A stretch of DNA of 39,300 bases from Hyphomicrobium sp. (GTDB taxonomy: Bacteria; Pseudomonadota; Alphaproteobacteria; Rhizobiales; Hyphomicrobiaceae), in assembly GCA_002928955.1 (NCBI GenBank), contig PERT01000032.1:1-39300 (forward strand). The letters run 5' to 3'. Of this stretch, positions 1 through 8,766 are shown one piece after another (the first letter of the stretch is position 1; each line of letters opens with the position of its first letter). Both the position numbers and the translations under genes were made by a program. Below the pieces are notes generated by a model. It was given only the letters and a program-made list of their open reading frames with translations, searched no databases and was not told where the DNA came from.

Positions 1-12
1 AAACCTATGATT

Positions 13-91
13 CTAGTGTAGCTTTTGCATCTGGCGTTTGGTTTCGAGTCTAGCCCCGAGTGGGGACCAAACGTCAGATGCGCTACACTAG
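13..91. repeat. CTAG-bounded imperfect palindrome, copy 1
   Basis: A 79-bp near-palindrome starts and ends with CTAG. The outer stem (13-22 with 82-91) is 10 bp and perfect. A TTTT bulge lies at 23-26 on the left arm only. The inner stem (27-42 with 66-81) is 16 bp with one G/T position, and the loop (43-65) is 23 nt. All this is seen directly. A second element with the same plan lies at 39207-39282. CTAG ends fit insertion by an IS630/Tc1-type transposase, which targets TA/CTAG, so a MITE-like element is one inference. A folded single-strand substrate like REP or attC elements is another. Confidence 0.75.
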
Positions 92-121
92 GTACGTTCA
101 CACCGGGGCCCCCCCGATCTG

Positions 122-270
122 ATGGAGAGTCCGTCCCAAGACGTGGAGACGGATGTCACGCGAAAGAATCGGTTCAACGAGCAGCAGATCATCGCGGTCC
201 TGAAGTCGTTCGAGGCGGAGATGACGACGGCGGAGGTGTGCCGCCGGCACGGCATCTCGCAGTTGCCGCC
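122..270 (+). pseudogene. IS3-family transposase OrfA, N-terminal remnant
   Basis: The frame from the ATG at 122 encodes the N-terminal helix-turn-helix typical of IS3-family OrfA: a basic start, then NRFNEQQIIAVLKSFEAEM and CRRHGIS. Resemblance stops abruptly at about 263. The rest of OrfA (leucine zipper) and the whole DDE OrfB are absent. The frame then runs on as unrelated sequence over the end of the hydroxybutyrate dehydrogenase gene on the other strand. It is therefore a 5' fragment of an insertion sequence truncated by deletion or later insertion, and cannot be functional. No clear IS terminal repeat is visible beside it. Confidence 0.7.
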
Positions 271-342
271 GGACGCTTGCGACCGTAAGGGCGTGAGAGC
301 GATGCTCAGCACATCTTGGGATACAAGATTTCCCCGAGCCGT

Positions 343-382
343 CATGTCGGAGACATGCTTTGGGCCAGCCATGTCGGAGACA
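343..382. repeat. Paired 13-bp direct repeats with internal dyad
   Basis: CATGTCGGAGACA occurs twice, at 343-355 and 370-382, offset by 27 bp. Each copy contains the small dyad TGTC-GGA-GACA. They lie between the truncated transposase and the 3' end of the dehydrogenase gene. They may be a relic of an insertion-sequence end (some families carry repeated transposase sites at their termini) or a protein-binding site. Neither role can be shown here. Confidence 0.5.
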
Positions 383-432
383 CGATGTTGGCAGCCCACG
401 CTCAGACGCCGGCTTGCGCGCTCAAGCGCGGC

Positions 433-1290
433 TTATTGTGCTGTCCAGCCGCCGTCCAAGGGGAGTGCGATGCCGGTGATGGAGCGCGCGCCATCCGAAC
501 ACAGGAACACGGCGGCCGCGGCCACCTCCTCCGCGGTCACGAACTGGCGCGTCGGCTGCGCCTTCAACAGAACGTCGCGCACCACTTCCATCTCGGTCAT
601 GCCCCGTGCCTTTGCTGTGTCGGGGATCTGTCTTTCGACCAGTGGCGTCAGCACGTAACCCGGACAAAGTGCGTTGACCGTGATGCCGTGCTCGGCGACT
701 TCGAGCGCCACAGTCTTGGTCAAGCCATTGAGCCCGTGCTTGGCCGCTACGTAGGCCGACTTCATCGGCGAGGCGACGAGCGCGTGCGCGGACGCCACGT
801 TGACGATGCGGCCCCATTTCCGCGCCTTCATACCGGGCACCACCGCCCTGGTAGCATGGAACGCGGCGGAGAGATTGAGCGCGATGATCTCGTCCCACTT
901 GTCGGCAGGAAAGTCCTCTACCGCCGACACGTGCTGGACGCCGGCGTTGTTGACAAGGACGTCGACTGGCCCGATTGCGCGGGAGACCTCTGAAACGAGG
1001 CGTGGTGCTTCGGCCGGCTGACGGAGATCGGCCTTAAGAAATACGACCTCGGTTTCATAGCGGGCCGCGAGCCCCGCCGCCAGTTTCTCACCCTCGGCGA
1101 TTTTGGCCGGCGTCGCCCCCGAGCCGTTGATCGCGACCTTCAGTCCAACGGCTGCGAACGCCTTCGCGATGCCGAGTCCGATGCCACTGGTGGAACCGGT
1201 GACGAGCGCGGTCTTGCCCGCAAACTCGGAGGCGCCCGGGCTCACGCCGCGAGGTTGAAGTCGTGGCTGCTGCATGACGCCGTCCCCCAT
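433..1290 (-). CDS. SDR-family 3-hydroxybutyrate dehydrogenase
   Basis: This 285-aa short-chain dehydrogenase/reductase probably interconverts D-3-hydroxybutyrate and acetoacetate with NAD in the cytoplasm, in PHB mobilisation. Seen: the Rossmann motif TGSTSGIG near the N-terminus, the structural NNAGVQH motif, the catalytic serine in VNVASAHALVAS, and the Tyr-Lys pair in YVAAKHG. The GVQHVSAVEDFP and VLTPLVERQIPD segments are typical of bacterial hydroxybutyrate dehydrogenases. The protein is about 25 residues longer at the N-terminus than usual. The ATG at 1275 is an alternative start, with GGGGGA about 7 nt upstream. The phasin-like gene lies 16 bp upstream on the same strand, which supports a PHB operon. 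Another SDR specificity cannot be excluded. Confidence 0.85.
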   Translation of the reverse strand: MGDGVMQQPRLQPRGVSPGASEFAGKTALVTGSTSGIGLGIAKAFAAVGLKVAINGSGATPAKIAEGEKLAAGLAARYETEVVFLKADLRQPAEAPRLVSEVSRAIGPVDVLVNNAGVQHVSAVEDFPADKWDEIIALNLSAAFHATRAVVPGMKARKWGRIVNVASAHALVASPMKSAYVAAKHGLNGLTKTVALEVAEHGITVNALCPGYVLTPLVERQIPDTAKARGMTEMEVVRDVLLKAQPTRQFVTAEEVAAAAVFLCSDGARSITGIALPLDGGWTAQ

Positions 1291-1306
1291 TTTCTCGGTG
1301 AAGCGC

Positions 1307-1894
1307 CTACGCCACGCGGAGCGGGGAACCGTGCGTCGCGGGCTTGGAAGGAGCGTGCGACGAACCCTGAGACGAAGACGTTGTCCCGTTCGCGCCGCGG
1401 GCCGGGGCAGGATCGTTCAAGTTCATGTAATCGCGTCGTTGAGGCTTCGGGCTCGCATTGCTGGCCGCGAACCCTTGGTGCGGCGACATCGAAGTCGCCG
1501 ACGCCATGATCCGGCGCGATCCGTCCTGGTATTGCTGAACGGCCGTCTGCCAGAACCGCATTTGCTCGTTCATAAGGTCTTGCGGGGTACGGACTAGTGC
1601 AAGGCGCGACGGGATTTCCATGTAGGCTTGGGCACGTTTGGCGGCGAAGCCGATGGTTTCGAGCTGGCAGCGCGCCATGCCCTTGAGCATGGGTTCGATC
1701 GCGGCCATTGGGTTCATGGCGGGCATCTGCCGGAAGCCGGGCATTGCTTCAAAGCCTGCACCCGAGTCCGGCTTGCCCCCGCTCGACATGGAACCGGCCG
1801 ATTGGGCCAAGGCGTTAAGGCCGGTGAAGTAGGCCTGCATCATGTCCTGGAAGGGATTGAATGCGAACGGATTGAAAGGCGATGGGCTGGCCAT
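1307..1894 (-). CDS. Phasin-like PHB granule-associated protein
   Basis: A 195-aa protein with an N-terminal region rich in Phe, Pro and Met (FNPFAFNPFQDMMQAYFTG). A central amphipathic helical part follows (MLKGMARCQLETIGFAAKRA, then RTPQDLMNEQMRFWQTAVQQ), and the tail is disordered and rich in Ser, Gln and Pro. The helical part matches the phasin pattern: small amphipathic proteins that coat polyhydroxyalkanoate granules. The ATG at 1894 is preferred over the longer frame because hydrophilic non-conserved codons precede it; a GTG at 1900 with GGAG upstream is possible. It is followed after 16 bp by the hydroxybutyrate dehydrogenase gene, so granule structure and PHB breakdown appear co-transcribed. 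The assignment rests on pattern and context. Confidence 0.72.
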   Translation of the reverse strand: MASPSPFNPFAFNPFQDMMQAYFTGLNALAQSAGSMSSGGKPDSGAGFEAMPGFRQMPAMNPMAAIEPMLKGMARCQLETIGFAAKRAQAYMEIPSRLALVRTPQDLMNEQMRFWQTAVQQYQDGSRRIMASATSMSPHQGFAASNASPKPQRRDYMNLNDPAPARGANGTTSSSQGSSHAPSKPATHGSPLRVA

Positions 1895-2317
1895 GGACAC
1901 GCAAACTCCGGGAGGCAATGAGGATGGGGAAGATCATACACGCCACTTCTACAACAACATATAGAAAACGGTGGCAAACGGTTCAATTCGACTTCAATCC
2001 ATAATAGACGCCAAGACCTTCCGAGCAGCATCGCAATGATGACTGAGATGCCGTGCGATGAATTCCTGGCGAGCCGATACGGTGGCACCACGAGCGCTCG
2101 GGCCGGTTAGGCATCGGTTGCGTATGAGGCATGCGCAAAGCCGTCATGTCGCGGTGCGCAGTCCAAATTCGCACAATCTTAAGTATGTTTATTTCCAATA
2201 TTATACTACTTTAGATAGCATATCCAGGTATTGGTTGAGCCTTTATTGAAACTTTAAAGCTCATCTCGAAAGACTTCGTAGAGATTATCTCCGAATATCG
2301 ACGCATGCGGGCGGCAA
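1895..2317. other. AT-rich divergent intergenic region
   Basis: This stretch separates the minus-strand PHB genes from the plus-strand BcsS-like gene. It is markedly more AT-rich than its surroundings, especially 1920-2010 and 2170-2260, so it likely carries both promoters. I could not define a -35/-10 pair with confidence on either strand. I see no gene: the short frames here have no recognisable content. Confidence 0.5.
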
Positions 2318-3280
2318 ATGACTTTGCCGACTGACGTCCTCATGTTGCGTTGTTGTTCGAGTAGATCTGTGCTGGGTTTGCGGGACCTGCATGCCAGTGA
2401 CATTGCGGGCCCTAACAGGTTGCGCCGCTACAAATTCTTGGCCGCCATCCTTGCTGTCGGCGTGGTTCTTTCGTCACCAGTTGCCGCCCACGTTGCCTCC
2501 GGCGCCGAAGACGGTGGCGTTGCCGGTCACCTTGCGACTAGGCTTCCGGCCGTGGAGCCGCCACCGCCGCTGTGGCGTGAGGTTTGGATTGGTGCCGACG
2601 CCACGTCCAGGTCCTGGCTTGTCTATTCCGGCATAACGATTGCGCCCTACAGCGCCATCCATGACGATGGTCTGCGGTTCCGGTTTGCCAGCGGTTACGG
2701 GCAATATCGCTGGCAAGGCAAGACGACAACTGCGGATGGCGCACGGGCGCGCGGCTCCGGCGATTTCACTTACGTGGACGGCCTCGTCGGATACCTGAAG
2801 CGGTACGGTCCGCTCACCGCCAAGGCTTTTGCCGGCCTCACGTTATCCAGCCACAGCATTCGCGACCTCGTGCTGCCGAATGGAACCGGCTTCGACCCTG
2901 GCGAAGAACCGATCTCGGGAGGGGAAATTGGCGTCAAGCTGGCCTTGGAGCTCTGGCTCAACCTTGGGTCAAGGGCCTGGTCGTCACTCGATGTCAACTG
3001 GACTGACGCCCACGACACCTTCGCCGCCCGTTGGCGCGGCGCATACCGTCTTTGGCCAAGCGTCTCGCTTGGCGTCGAGGCGATCGTGAATGGAGACCGG
3101 CGATTTGACGTTGGCACACTCGTCGAGGCTCCAGAGCTAGAGCGGCTCAATCGCCGCGGTGGCGCATTCATTCGTTATGAATGGTTCGGCGGCGAGCTGT
3201 CATTGGCAGGCGGTGTGTCGTCTTCATCCGATGAGGGGACGAGACCCTACGCCACGTTCAACTGGATCATCCAGTTCTAG
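2318..3280 (+). CDS. BcsS-like cellulose biosynthesis outer-membrane protein
   Basis: A protein of up to 320 aa resembling the cellulose biosynthesis protein BcsS family of alphaproteobacteria. A hydrophobic segment (KFLAAILAVGVVLSSPVAA, residues about 39-57) is a signal peptide. The rest is rich in alternating strands with aromatic residues: the WIGADATSRSWLVYSGI opening, GYGQYRWQGK, paired Gly/Tyr strands, and a C-terminal strand ending in Phe (ATFNWIIQF), typical of outer-membrane beta-barrels. The ATG at 2318 leaves about 35 residues before the signal core, so the true start may be an internal GTG/TTG. No cellulose synthase genes are nearby, so a cellulose role rests on family resemblance only. 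A hairpin follows the stop directly. Confidence 0.7.
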   Translation: MTLPTDVLMLRCCSSRSVLGLRDLHASDIAGPNRLRRYKFLAAILAVGVVLSSPVAAHVASGAEDGGVAGHLATRLPAVEPPPPLWREVWIGADATSRSWLVYSGITIAPYSAIHDDGLRFRFASGYGQYRWQGKTTTADGARARGSGDFTYVDGLVGYLKRYGPLTAKAFAGLTLSSHSIRDLVLPNGTGFDPGEEPISGGEIGVKLALELWLNLGSRAWSSLDVNWTDAHDTFAARWRGAYRLWPSVSLGVEAIVNGDRRFDVGTLVEAPELERLNRRGGAFIRYEWFGGELSLAGGVSSSSDEGTRPYATFNWIIQF

Positions 3281-3297
3281 CCGCTGAACTCAGCGGC
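3280..3297 (+). terminator. Hairpin directly after the bcsS-like stop
   Basis: GCCGCTGA and TCAGCGGC form a perfect 8-bp inverted repeat with only AC between them, beginning on the last base of the TAG stop codon. No clear T-run follows, so it may be a 3' stability hairpin or a weak terminator rather than a strong intrinsic one. Confidence 0.45.
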
Positions 3298-3494
3298 GAT
3301 CGGGCCCGGCCTTTCGGTCTCGGCCTAAATTTGTCGGTAACTTCGGCGCTGGCCCGCCGAGCGGTTTCTCCCGGCACTGCGGCCGCGCACGGGTGGCGTC
3401 CAAGTCGCATAGGTCGTTGCCGCTTTCCGAAGACACGATCTGTCGTTCTGAAGGAAGAATCGATAAGCGGCAACAAAGAGAACGCTCATTCGCC

Positions 3495-3534
3495 TTGACT
3501 GCGACACGATCATGATCCAAAAAATACGGGTATT
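3495..3534 (+). promoter_or_regulatory. Candidate promoter and TetR operator
   Basis: TTGACT at 3495-3500 resembles a -35 box. About 22 bp downstream lies a perfect small palindrome, AATAC-GG-GTATT (3523-3534), in an AT-rich patch. It sits 75 bp before the TetR start, where an autoregulated TetR repressor would bind. No good -10 match was found, so the promoter part is weak; the palindrome is directly visible. Confidence 0.35.
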
Positions 3535-3609
3535 CGTTTTGACTGCGGTGAGTTTATCGTGCCGGCGTGCATCCCGGCGGCAAAGCCACCGCCAATAGGA
3601 ACATCCGCC

Positions 3610-4260
3610 GTGCCGAAACTCAAACCCGATACCCAACGCGCCCGCCGTGAGCATATTCTGGATGCCGCAGGCGCCTGCTTCGCGCGGCAGGGCTTCCACC
3701 GCACCACGATCCAAGACATCTGCCGCGAAGCAGTGCTGAGCCCCGGTGCGCTTTACATCTATTTTGACAGCAAGGAGGCCCTGATCGCCGGCCTATGCGA
3801 GCGTGATCGCAACGAATTCGCGCAACGCTTCGCTGTTCTCGCGTCGGCTCCTGACTTCATCGAAGCGCTGCAGGCGCTGAGCCAGCATTACTTTTTCGAC
3901 GATCCGGTCGACAAACAGAGGGTCGCGATCGACATGGGCATCGAATCCACGCGCAACCCGCGCGTCGCAGAGATCTGCCGCGCCGCCGACGCCTTCTGTC
4001 TCGACAGCTTCGAGCAGTTGTTCCAGCGGCTCAAGGACGAAGGGCGTATTGCGCCTGCGGCCGACATCCCGACTATCGCGCGTGTGTTCCACGTCATGGG
4101 TGATGGATTGTTCTGGCGCCGCGCGATTTATCCCGATTTCGACGCCAAGGCCGTGCTTCCCGTGATGGTCGATCTCGTGGCCGCGCTGCTCAATCCGATC
4201 CCACCTCTCGCGGCGAACGCCCGATCGGCCGCGCCCGCTATTCAAAAGGCGAACGTATGA
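3610..4260 (+). CDS. TetR/AcrR-family transcriptional regulator
   Basis: A 216-aa repressor with the N-terminal TetR helix-turn-helix: RREHILDAAGACFARQGFH, then TTIQDICREAVLSPGALYIYF and SKEALI. The C-terminal part is an all-helical ligand-binding domain. The GTG at 3610 is chosen because AGGA lies 9 nt upstream and translation then begins just before the domain; a GTG at 3559 would add 17 Pro/Ala-rich residues. The stop codon overlaps the start of the downstream membrane-fusion gene (ATGA), so regulator and efflux pump are one transcript. The likely role is a local repressor of the pump, relieved by a pump substrate. The ligand is unknown. Confidence 0.93.
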   Translation: MPKLKPDTQRARREHILDAAGACFARQGFHRTTIQDICREAVLSPGALYIYFDSKEALIAGLCERDRNEFAQRFAVLASAPDFIEALQALSQHYFFDDPVDKQRVAIDMGIESTRNPRVAEICRAADAFCLDSFEQLFQRLKDEGRIAPAADIPTIARVFHVMGDGLFWRRAIYPDFDAKAVLPVMVDLVAALLNPIPPLAANARSAAPAIQKANV

Positions 4261-5492
4261 AACGGACCTTACTGTTCATGGGGCTTGGCGTGGCGGGACT
4301 TGCCGCAGCAGGTCTGATTTGGACCGGCCTCAACCCAGCTGGTGGGACCTCGAAATCGAACGGCGACCGCGCGGCAGCGAAGGCGCCCAACCGGACGACC
4401 ATGGCGGCGCCAGCGGTGTCGGTGATCAAGGCCGAGATGGCCGACTTCGCTGAAACCGTTCTCGTCACCGGCTCGATCGTGCCGCGTGAAGAGATCATGG
4501 TGGCGCCCGAAATCGAGGGATTTCGGGTGCTCGAGCTGATTGCCGACGAAGGACAGGCCGTCACGAAAGGCGACGTGCTCGCCCGCGTCGAGCAGGAGAC
4601 GCTCGACGCGCAGCTTGCACAGAACACGGCCCAGCTCGCCCGGTCGAACGCTGCGATCGCGCAAGCCCACAGCGGGATCGCCCAGGCCGAGGCACGGCTG
4701 CAGGAATCGAAAGCTCAGTTCGATCGCGCCAAACCACTCAAGCAATCGGGATATTTGTCGGAAAGCACATTCGATCAGCGCGAAAGCGCCGCCCGCACCG
4801 CGGAAGCCCAGCTTATTAGCGCCCGTGACGGCCTCAAGCTCGCCGAATCCGATAAGGGGGTCGTCGAGGCGCAGCGCCGGGAGCTGGCGTTTCGGCGCGG
4901 GCGAACCGAGATAAGGGCGCCGGCCGACGGTATCGTCAGTCGCCGCAACGCGCGGATCGGTTCCATGGCGACCGCCATTGGCGACCCGATGTTCCGCCTC
5001 ATCTCGAACGGCGAATTCGAACTCGACGCCGAAGTGCCGGAAACCCGCATCGGAAAGCTCATGATCGGACAGCTCGCGCGCATCGAGGTGGCCGGAGTAG
5101 GCGAGGTCACAGGCACGCTGCGGCTCGTTTCGCCAGAGGTCGACAGAATCAGCCGGCTCGGCCGCGTCCGCATTTTTGTCGGCAAGAACCCGGCTCTGAA
5201 GCTCGGGTTGTTCGGTCGCGGCAACATCGAAACCCGGAAGAGCCGCGGCTTGGCCGTTCCCGCCTCTGCCATTCTTTACTCAGAGCAGAGCGCCAGCTTG
5301 CAGATCGTCATCGATGGCAAGGTCCAGACCCGGCGCATAGAGACCGGCCTCATTTCTGGTGGGCTCGTCGAGGTGAGATCCGGAATAGCCGAAAGCGACA
5401 CCATCGTCGCCCGCGCGGGCAGCTTCCTTCGAGACGGTGATATCGTGCGAACCGTCGCGCCTGACCCCAAACTCAGCGAGGCGACAAAATGA
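4257..5492 (+). CDS. RND efflux periplasmic adaptor (membrane-fusion protein)
   Basis: A 411-aa HlyD/AcrA-type adaptor linking an inner-membrane RND pump to an outer-membrane channel. The first 25 residues form one hydrophobic segment (LLFMGLGVAGLAAAGLIW). A lipoyl half-motif follows (GFRVLELIADEGQAVTKGDV), then an alpha-helical hairpin rich in Ala/Gln (residues about 115-205), the second lipoyl half (EIRAPADGIVSRRNARIGS) and the beta-barrel domain. It overlaps the TetR gene by 4 nt and the pump gene by 4 nt, implying translational coupling. No outer-membrane factor gene lies in the operon, so it must borrow a TolC-like protein. Confidence 0.93.
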   Translation: MKRTLLFMGLGVAGLAAAGLIWTGLNPAGGTSKSNGDRAAAKAPNRTTMAAPAVSVIKAEMADFAETVLVTGSIVPREEIMVAPEIEGFRVLELIADEGQAVTKGDVLARVEQETLDAQLAQNTAQLARSNAAIAQAHSGIAQAEARLQESKAQFDRAKPLKQSGYLSESTFDQRESAARTAEAQLISARDGLKLAESDKGVVEAQRRELAFRRGRTEIRAPADGIVSRRNARIGSMATAIGDPMFRLISNGEFELDAEVPETRIGKLMIGQLARIEVAGVGEVTGTLRLVSPEVDRISRLGRVRIFVGKNPALKLGLFGRGNIETRKSRGLAVPASAILYSEQSASLQIVIDGKVQTRRIETGLISGGLVEVRSGIAESDTIVARAGSFLRDGDIVRTVAPDPKLSEATK

Positions 5493-8400
5493 ACTGGAAC
5501 ATTTCGTCGTGGTCTATTCGCAACCCGGTGCCCGGCATCGTTCTGTTCGCCGTGCTCGCGCTGCTGGGCGTGTTGAGTTTTCTCAAACTGCCGGTTACGC
5601 GGTTCCCCAACATCGACGTGCCGGTGATCAGCGTCAACGTTACGCAATCGGGCGCCTCACCGGCTGAACTCGAAACACAGGTGACCAAGATCGTCGAGGA
5701 CGCGGTCGCCAACATCACCGGCGTGAAACACGTGCTGTCCACGCTGACCGATGGTTCATCAACAACAGCGATCGAATTCCGCCTCGAGATCGATGCGGAG
5801 CAAGCCAAGGCAGACGTCAAGGATGCGATTGACAAAATTCGCACCGAGCTGCCGCGCTCAATCGACGAGCCGATCGTGCAGAAGCTCGACGTCGAAGGCC
5901 AGTCGATCGTGACCTATGCCGCCATTTCGCCGGCCATGACGCTCGAACAGCTGTCGTGGCACGTCGACGACGTGATCAAGCGGGCGCTCCTGGGCCTTAA
6001 GGGCGTCGGCCGCGTCGAACGTAATGGCGGTGTCGAGCGCGAAATCCGGATCCTGCTAGACCCCGACCGGCTGTTGTCGTTCGGCGTCACCGCGGTCGAG
6101 ATCAACCGCCAGGTGCGGTCGACCAATGTCGATCTCGGCTCTGGCCGCGGCGAGGTTGGCGGGCAGGAACAGGCGATCCGCATACTGGCGGGCGCGCGGA
6201 CGGTCGACGAGCTGGCGGGGACCAAGATCCTGCTGCCCGGCGGGCGCGAGGTGCGGCTGTCCGAACTCGGCAAGGTGATCGACGATGCAACGGAAGCGCG
6301 CTCGTTCGCCCGTCTCGACGGCCAGCCAGTGGTGTCGTTCGCGGTCTTTCGCTCGAAGGGCGCGAGCGAGCTCTCGGTTTCCAAAGTCGTCGAGAAGAAG
6401 CTCGCCGAACTGGCCAAGACCCATCCCCACGTTTCCGTCGTGAAGATCGACGACGCAGTCGCCTACACCATCGGCAACTACCACTCGGCGATGGAGACGC
6501 TGATCGAGGGCTCGTTGCTGGCCGTTCTCGTCGTTCTGATTTTCCTCAAGAACTGGCGGGCTACGCTCATCGCGGCCATAGCGCTTCCGCTGTCGGCGAT
6601 CCCGACATTCTGGGCCATGGACTTGATGGGGTTCTCGCTGAACCTCGTGAGCCTGTTGGCCATCACTCTTGTCACCGGCATTCTCGTCGACGACGCCATC
6701 GTCGAGATCGAGAACATCGTCCGCCACATGCGAATGGGCAAATCACCCTATCGCGCATCGCTGGAAGCCGCCGACGAGATCGGGCTTGCGGTCATCGCCA
6801 TCACGTTCACGATTGTCGCGATCTTCGCTCCAGTTTCGTTCATGGGTGGCGTGGCGGGGCAGTACTTCAAACAGTTCGGCCTGACGGTCGCGGTCGCGGT
6901 GATGTTCTCGCTGTTGGTCGCGCGGCTTATAACACCCATGATGACCGCCTATTTCATGCGGTCGTTGCCTGCCGAGGAGCATGGAACCGGCTTCATGCTG
7001 AAGACGTACGCGCGGTTCCTGGCGATGACGCTGCGCTGGCGTTATGTAACGCTGGTCGTCGGACTCGGGTTGTTCGTGGGTTCAATCTACGCCACTTCGG
7101 TGTTGCCGACGGCCTTTATCCCGGACGAGGACACAAGCCGGGTCGTCGTATCAGCCGAACTGCCGCCTGGCGCCACCCTTGACGACACGCGCCTGGCCAC
7201 GGATCGGATCGTGGCCGCGCTGCGCACTATTCCCGAGGTCAAGACGACCTTTGTCATCGGTGGAACATCGCCGACCGGCAGCCGCGAGATCCGGCGCGCG
7301 GCGGTCATCGTGCGGCTGGTTCCCAAGAGCGAGCGGACACGCAAGCAGAAGCTGCTCAAATCGGTGATCTCAGAGAAGCTCGCCGGCATCCCGGACACGC
7401 GCGCCTGGTACGTCAACGAGCGCGGCGAACGCGAGTTGTCGTTCGCGCTGCTGTCCAACGACGGGGCGGCGCTCGACACCGCTGTCGGCAAGCTCGAGGC
7501 GGCGTTGAGGCGCGTACCGGGGTTTTCCAACGTCGCGGCCAACGCGGCGCTCGACCGGCCGGAAATCCGCGTCGTGCCGAAGTTCGAGGAAGCGGCCAAA
7601 GCCGGTGTCAGCCCCGATGCCATCGCCGAGACGGTCAGGGTCGCCACCATCGGCGACGCGGCCGCCAATCTTGCCAAGTTCAACGCCGGCGACCGTCTCG
7701 TTCCGATCCGGGTTCAGATCGAAGAGCATGCCCGCACCGACTTGAGCAAAATCGAAGCGCTGCGGGTGACGTCTCAATCGGGCGCGGCAATCCCCTTGAG
7801 CGCGGTGGCGACCGTCTCGTTCGGACGCGGCCCAAGCGCCATAGAACGCTATGACCGGCAGCGGCGCGCGAACCTCGGCGTCGATCTCGCCCCCGGGCTG
7901 CCGCTCGGCACCGCACGTGACGAGTTCCTGAAGGTGGTGGACGAGGTCAAGCTGCCGGCCGGAGTCGGTCTACAGCCCTCGGGCGATGCCGAAATCCAGG
8001 ATGAGGTGGCGAGCGGCTTCATCACGGCTATGGGCACCGGCCTATTGATCGTGCTCGGCGTTCTGATCCTTCTGTTCGCAAGCCTGTTCCAGCCGATCAC
8101 CGTGCTGCTGTCGCTGCCGTTGTCGTTCGGCGGCGTCGTCGTGGGGTTGTTGGCCACCAACAACCCGGTGAGCATGCCGGTCTACATCGGGCTGTTGATG
8201 CTGATGGGCATCGTGACCAAGAACGCGATCATGCTTGTCGATTTCGCGGTCGAGGAGATGAAGCACGGCGTCGGCCGGACGGAGGCGCTGATCGACGCCG
8301 GCCGCAAGCGGGCACGACCCATCGTGATGACGACGCTGGCGATGGCAGCCGGTATGTTGCCGAGCGCGTTCGCCATCGGCGACGGCGGGGAGTTCCGCGC

Positions 8401-8683
8401 GCCCATGGCCATTGCGGTGATCGGAGGCCTGCTCGTTTCAACCATTCTGTCACTGGTGTTCGTGCCGTCGTTCTTCACCGTGATGGACGACCTGTCGTGG
8501 CTCGCCGGCCGCGTGTTCGGGCGCTTCGTGGGACCGGTCGACGAGAGCCCGGCCTATACCAAGCAACTGGCCAACCAACTGGCCGAGCAGCGGGCCCTGC
8601 GAGAGACATCGCAGCCAGCCGCATCTCGATCGGATCGGTCTGAGCAGGGGCGGGTCGCGGAGCGTCCGCTGGCTGCGGAATAG
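5489..8683 (+). CDS. RND-family efflux pump permease
   Basis: A 1064-aa inner-membrane proton antiporter of the AcrB/HAE1-like RND superfamily, of normal length. Seen: the N-terminal motif SIRNPVPGIVLFAVLALLGV, porter domains with SGASPAELETQVTKIVED, and the TM4 proton-relay pair Asp401-Asp402 in GILVDDAIVEIENI. The matching lysine of TM10, Lys911, is in GIVTKNAIMLVDFAVEEMK. The C-terminal tail after the last helix is hydrophilic and Gln/Arg-rich. All relay residues are present, so it should be active. It is co-transcribed with its adaptor and TetR regulator. The substrate (drug, metal chelate, lipid or solvent) cannot be read from sequence. Confidence 0.95.
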   Translation: MNWNISSWSIRNPVPGIVLFAVLALLGVLSFLKLPVTRFPNIDVPVISVNVTQSGASPAELETQVTKIVEDAVANITGVKHVLSTLTDGSSTTAIEFRLEIDAEQAKADVKDAIDKIRTELPRSIDEPIVQKLDVEGQSIVTYAAISPAMTLEQLSWHVDDVIKRALLGLKGVGRVERNGGVEREIRILLDPDRLLSFGVTAVEINRQVRSTNVDLGSGRGEVGGQEQAIRILAGARTVDELAGTKILLPGGREVRLSELGKVIDDATEARSFARLDGQPVVSFAVFRSKGASELSVSKVVEKKLAELAKTHPHVSVVKIDDAVAYTIGNYHSAMETLIEGSLLAVLVVLIFLKNWRATLIAAIALPLSAIPTFWAMDLMGFSLNLVSLLAITLVTGILVDDAIVEIENIVRHMRMGKSPYRASLEAADEIGLAVIAITFTIVAIFAPVSFMGGVAGQYFKQFGLTVAVAVMFSLLVARLITPMMTAYFMRSLPAEEHGTGFMLKTYARFLAMTLRWRYVTLVVGLGLFVGSIYATSVLPTAFIPDEDTSRVVVSAELPPGATLDDTRLATDRIVAALRTIPEVKTTFVIGGTSPTGSREIRRAAVIVRLVPKSERTRKQKLLKSVISEKLAGIPDTRAWYVNERGERELSFALLSNDGAALDTAVGKLEAALRRVPGFSNVAANAALDRPEIRVVPKFEEAAKAGVSPDAIAETVRVATIGDAAANLAKFNAGDRLVPIRVQIEEHARTDLSKIEALRVTSQSGAAIPLSAVATVSFGRGPSAIERYDRQRRANLGVDLAPGLPLGTARDEFLKVVDEVKLPAGVGLQPSGDAEIQDEVASGFITAMGTGLLIVLGVLILLFASLFQPITVLLSLPLSFGGVVVGLLATNNPVSMPVYIGLLMLMGIVTKNAIMLVDFAVEEMKHGVGRTEALIDAGRKRARPIVMTTLAMAAGMLPSAFAIGDGGEFRAPMAIAVIGGLLVSTILSLVFVPSFFTVMDDLSWLAGRVFGRFVGPVDESPAYTKQLANQLAEQRALRETSQPAASRSDRSEQGRVAERPLAAE

Positions 8684-8766
8684 GAGAAGTCCGCTGCAAT
8701 CGGGTTGCGGCTCCGGAACAGACGACTTACGGTCGCGGAAATTCGCCCCGTTTGGAGGATGCCGAC

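Noticed and set aside
3325-3714. Minus-strand frame of 129 codons opposite the TetR gene
   Set aside because: It overlaps the TetR helix-turn-helix coding region and has no recognisable domain; it is a high-GC shadow frame.
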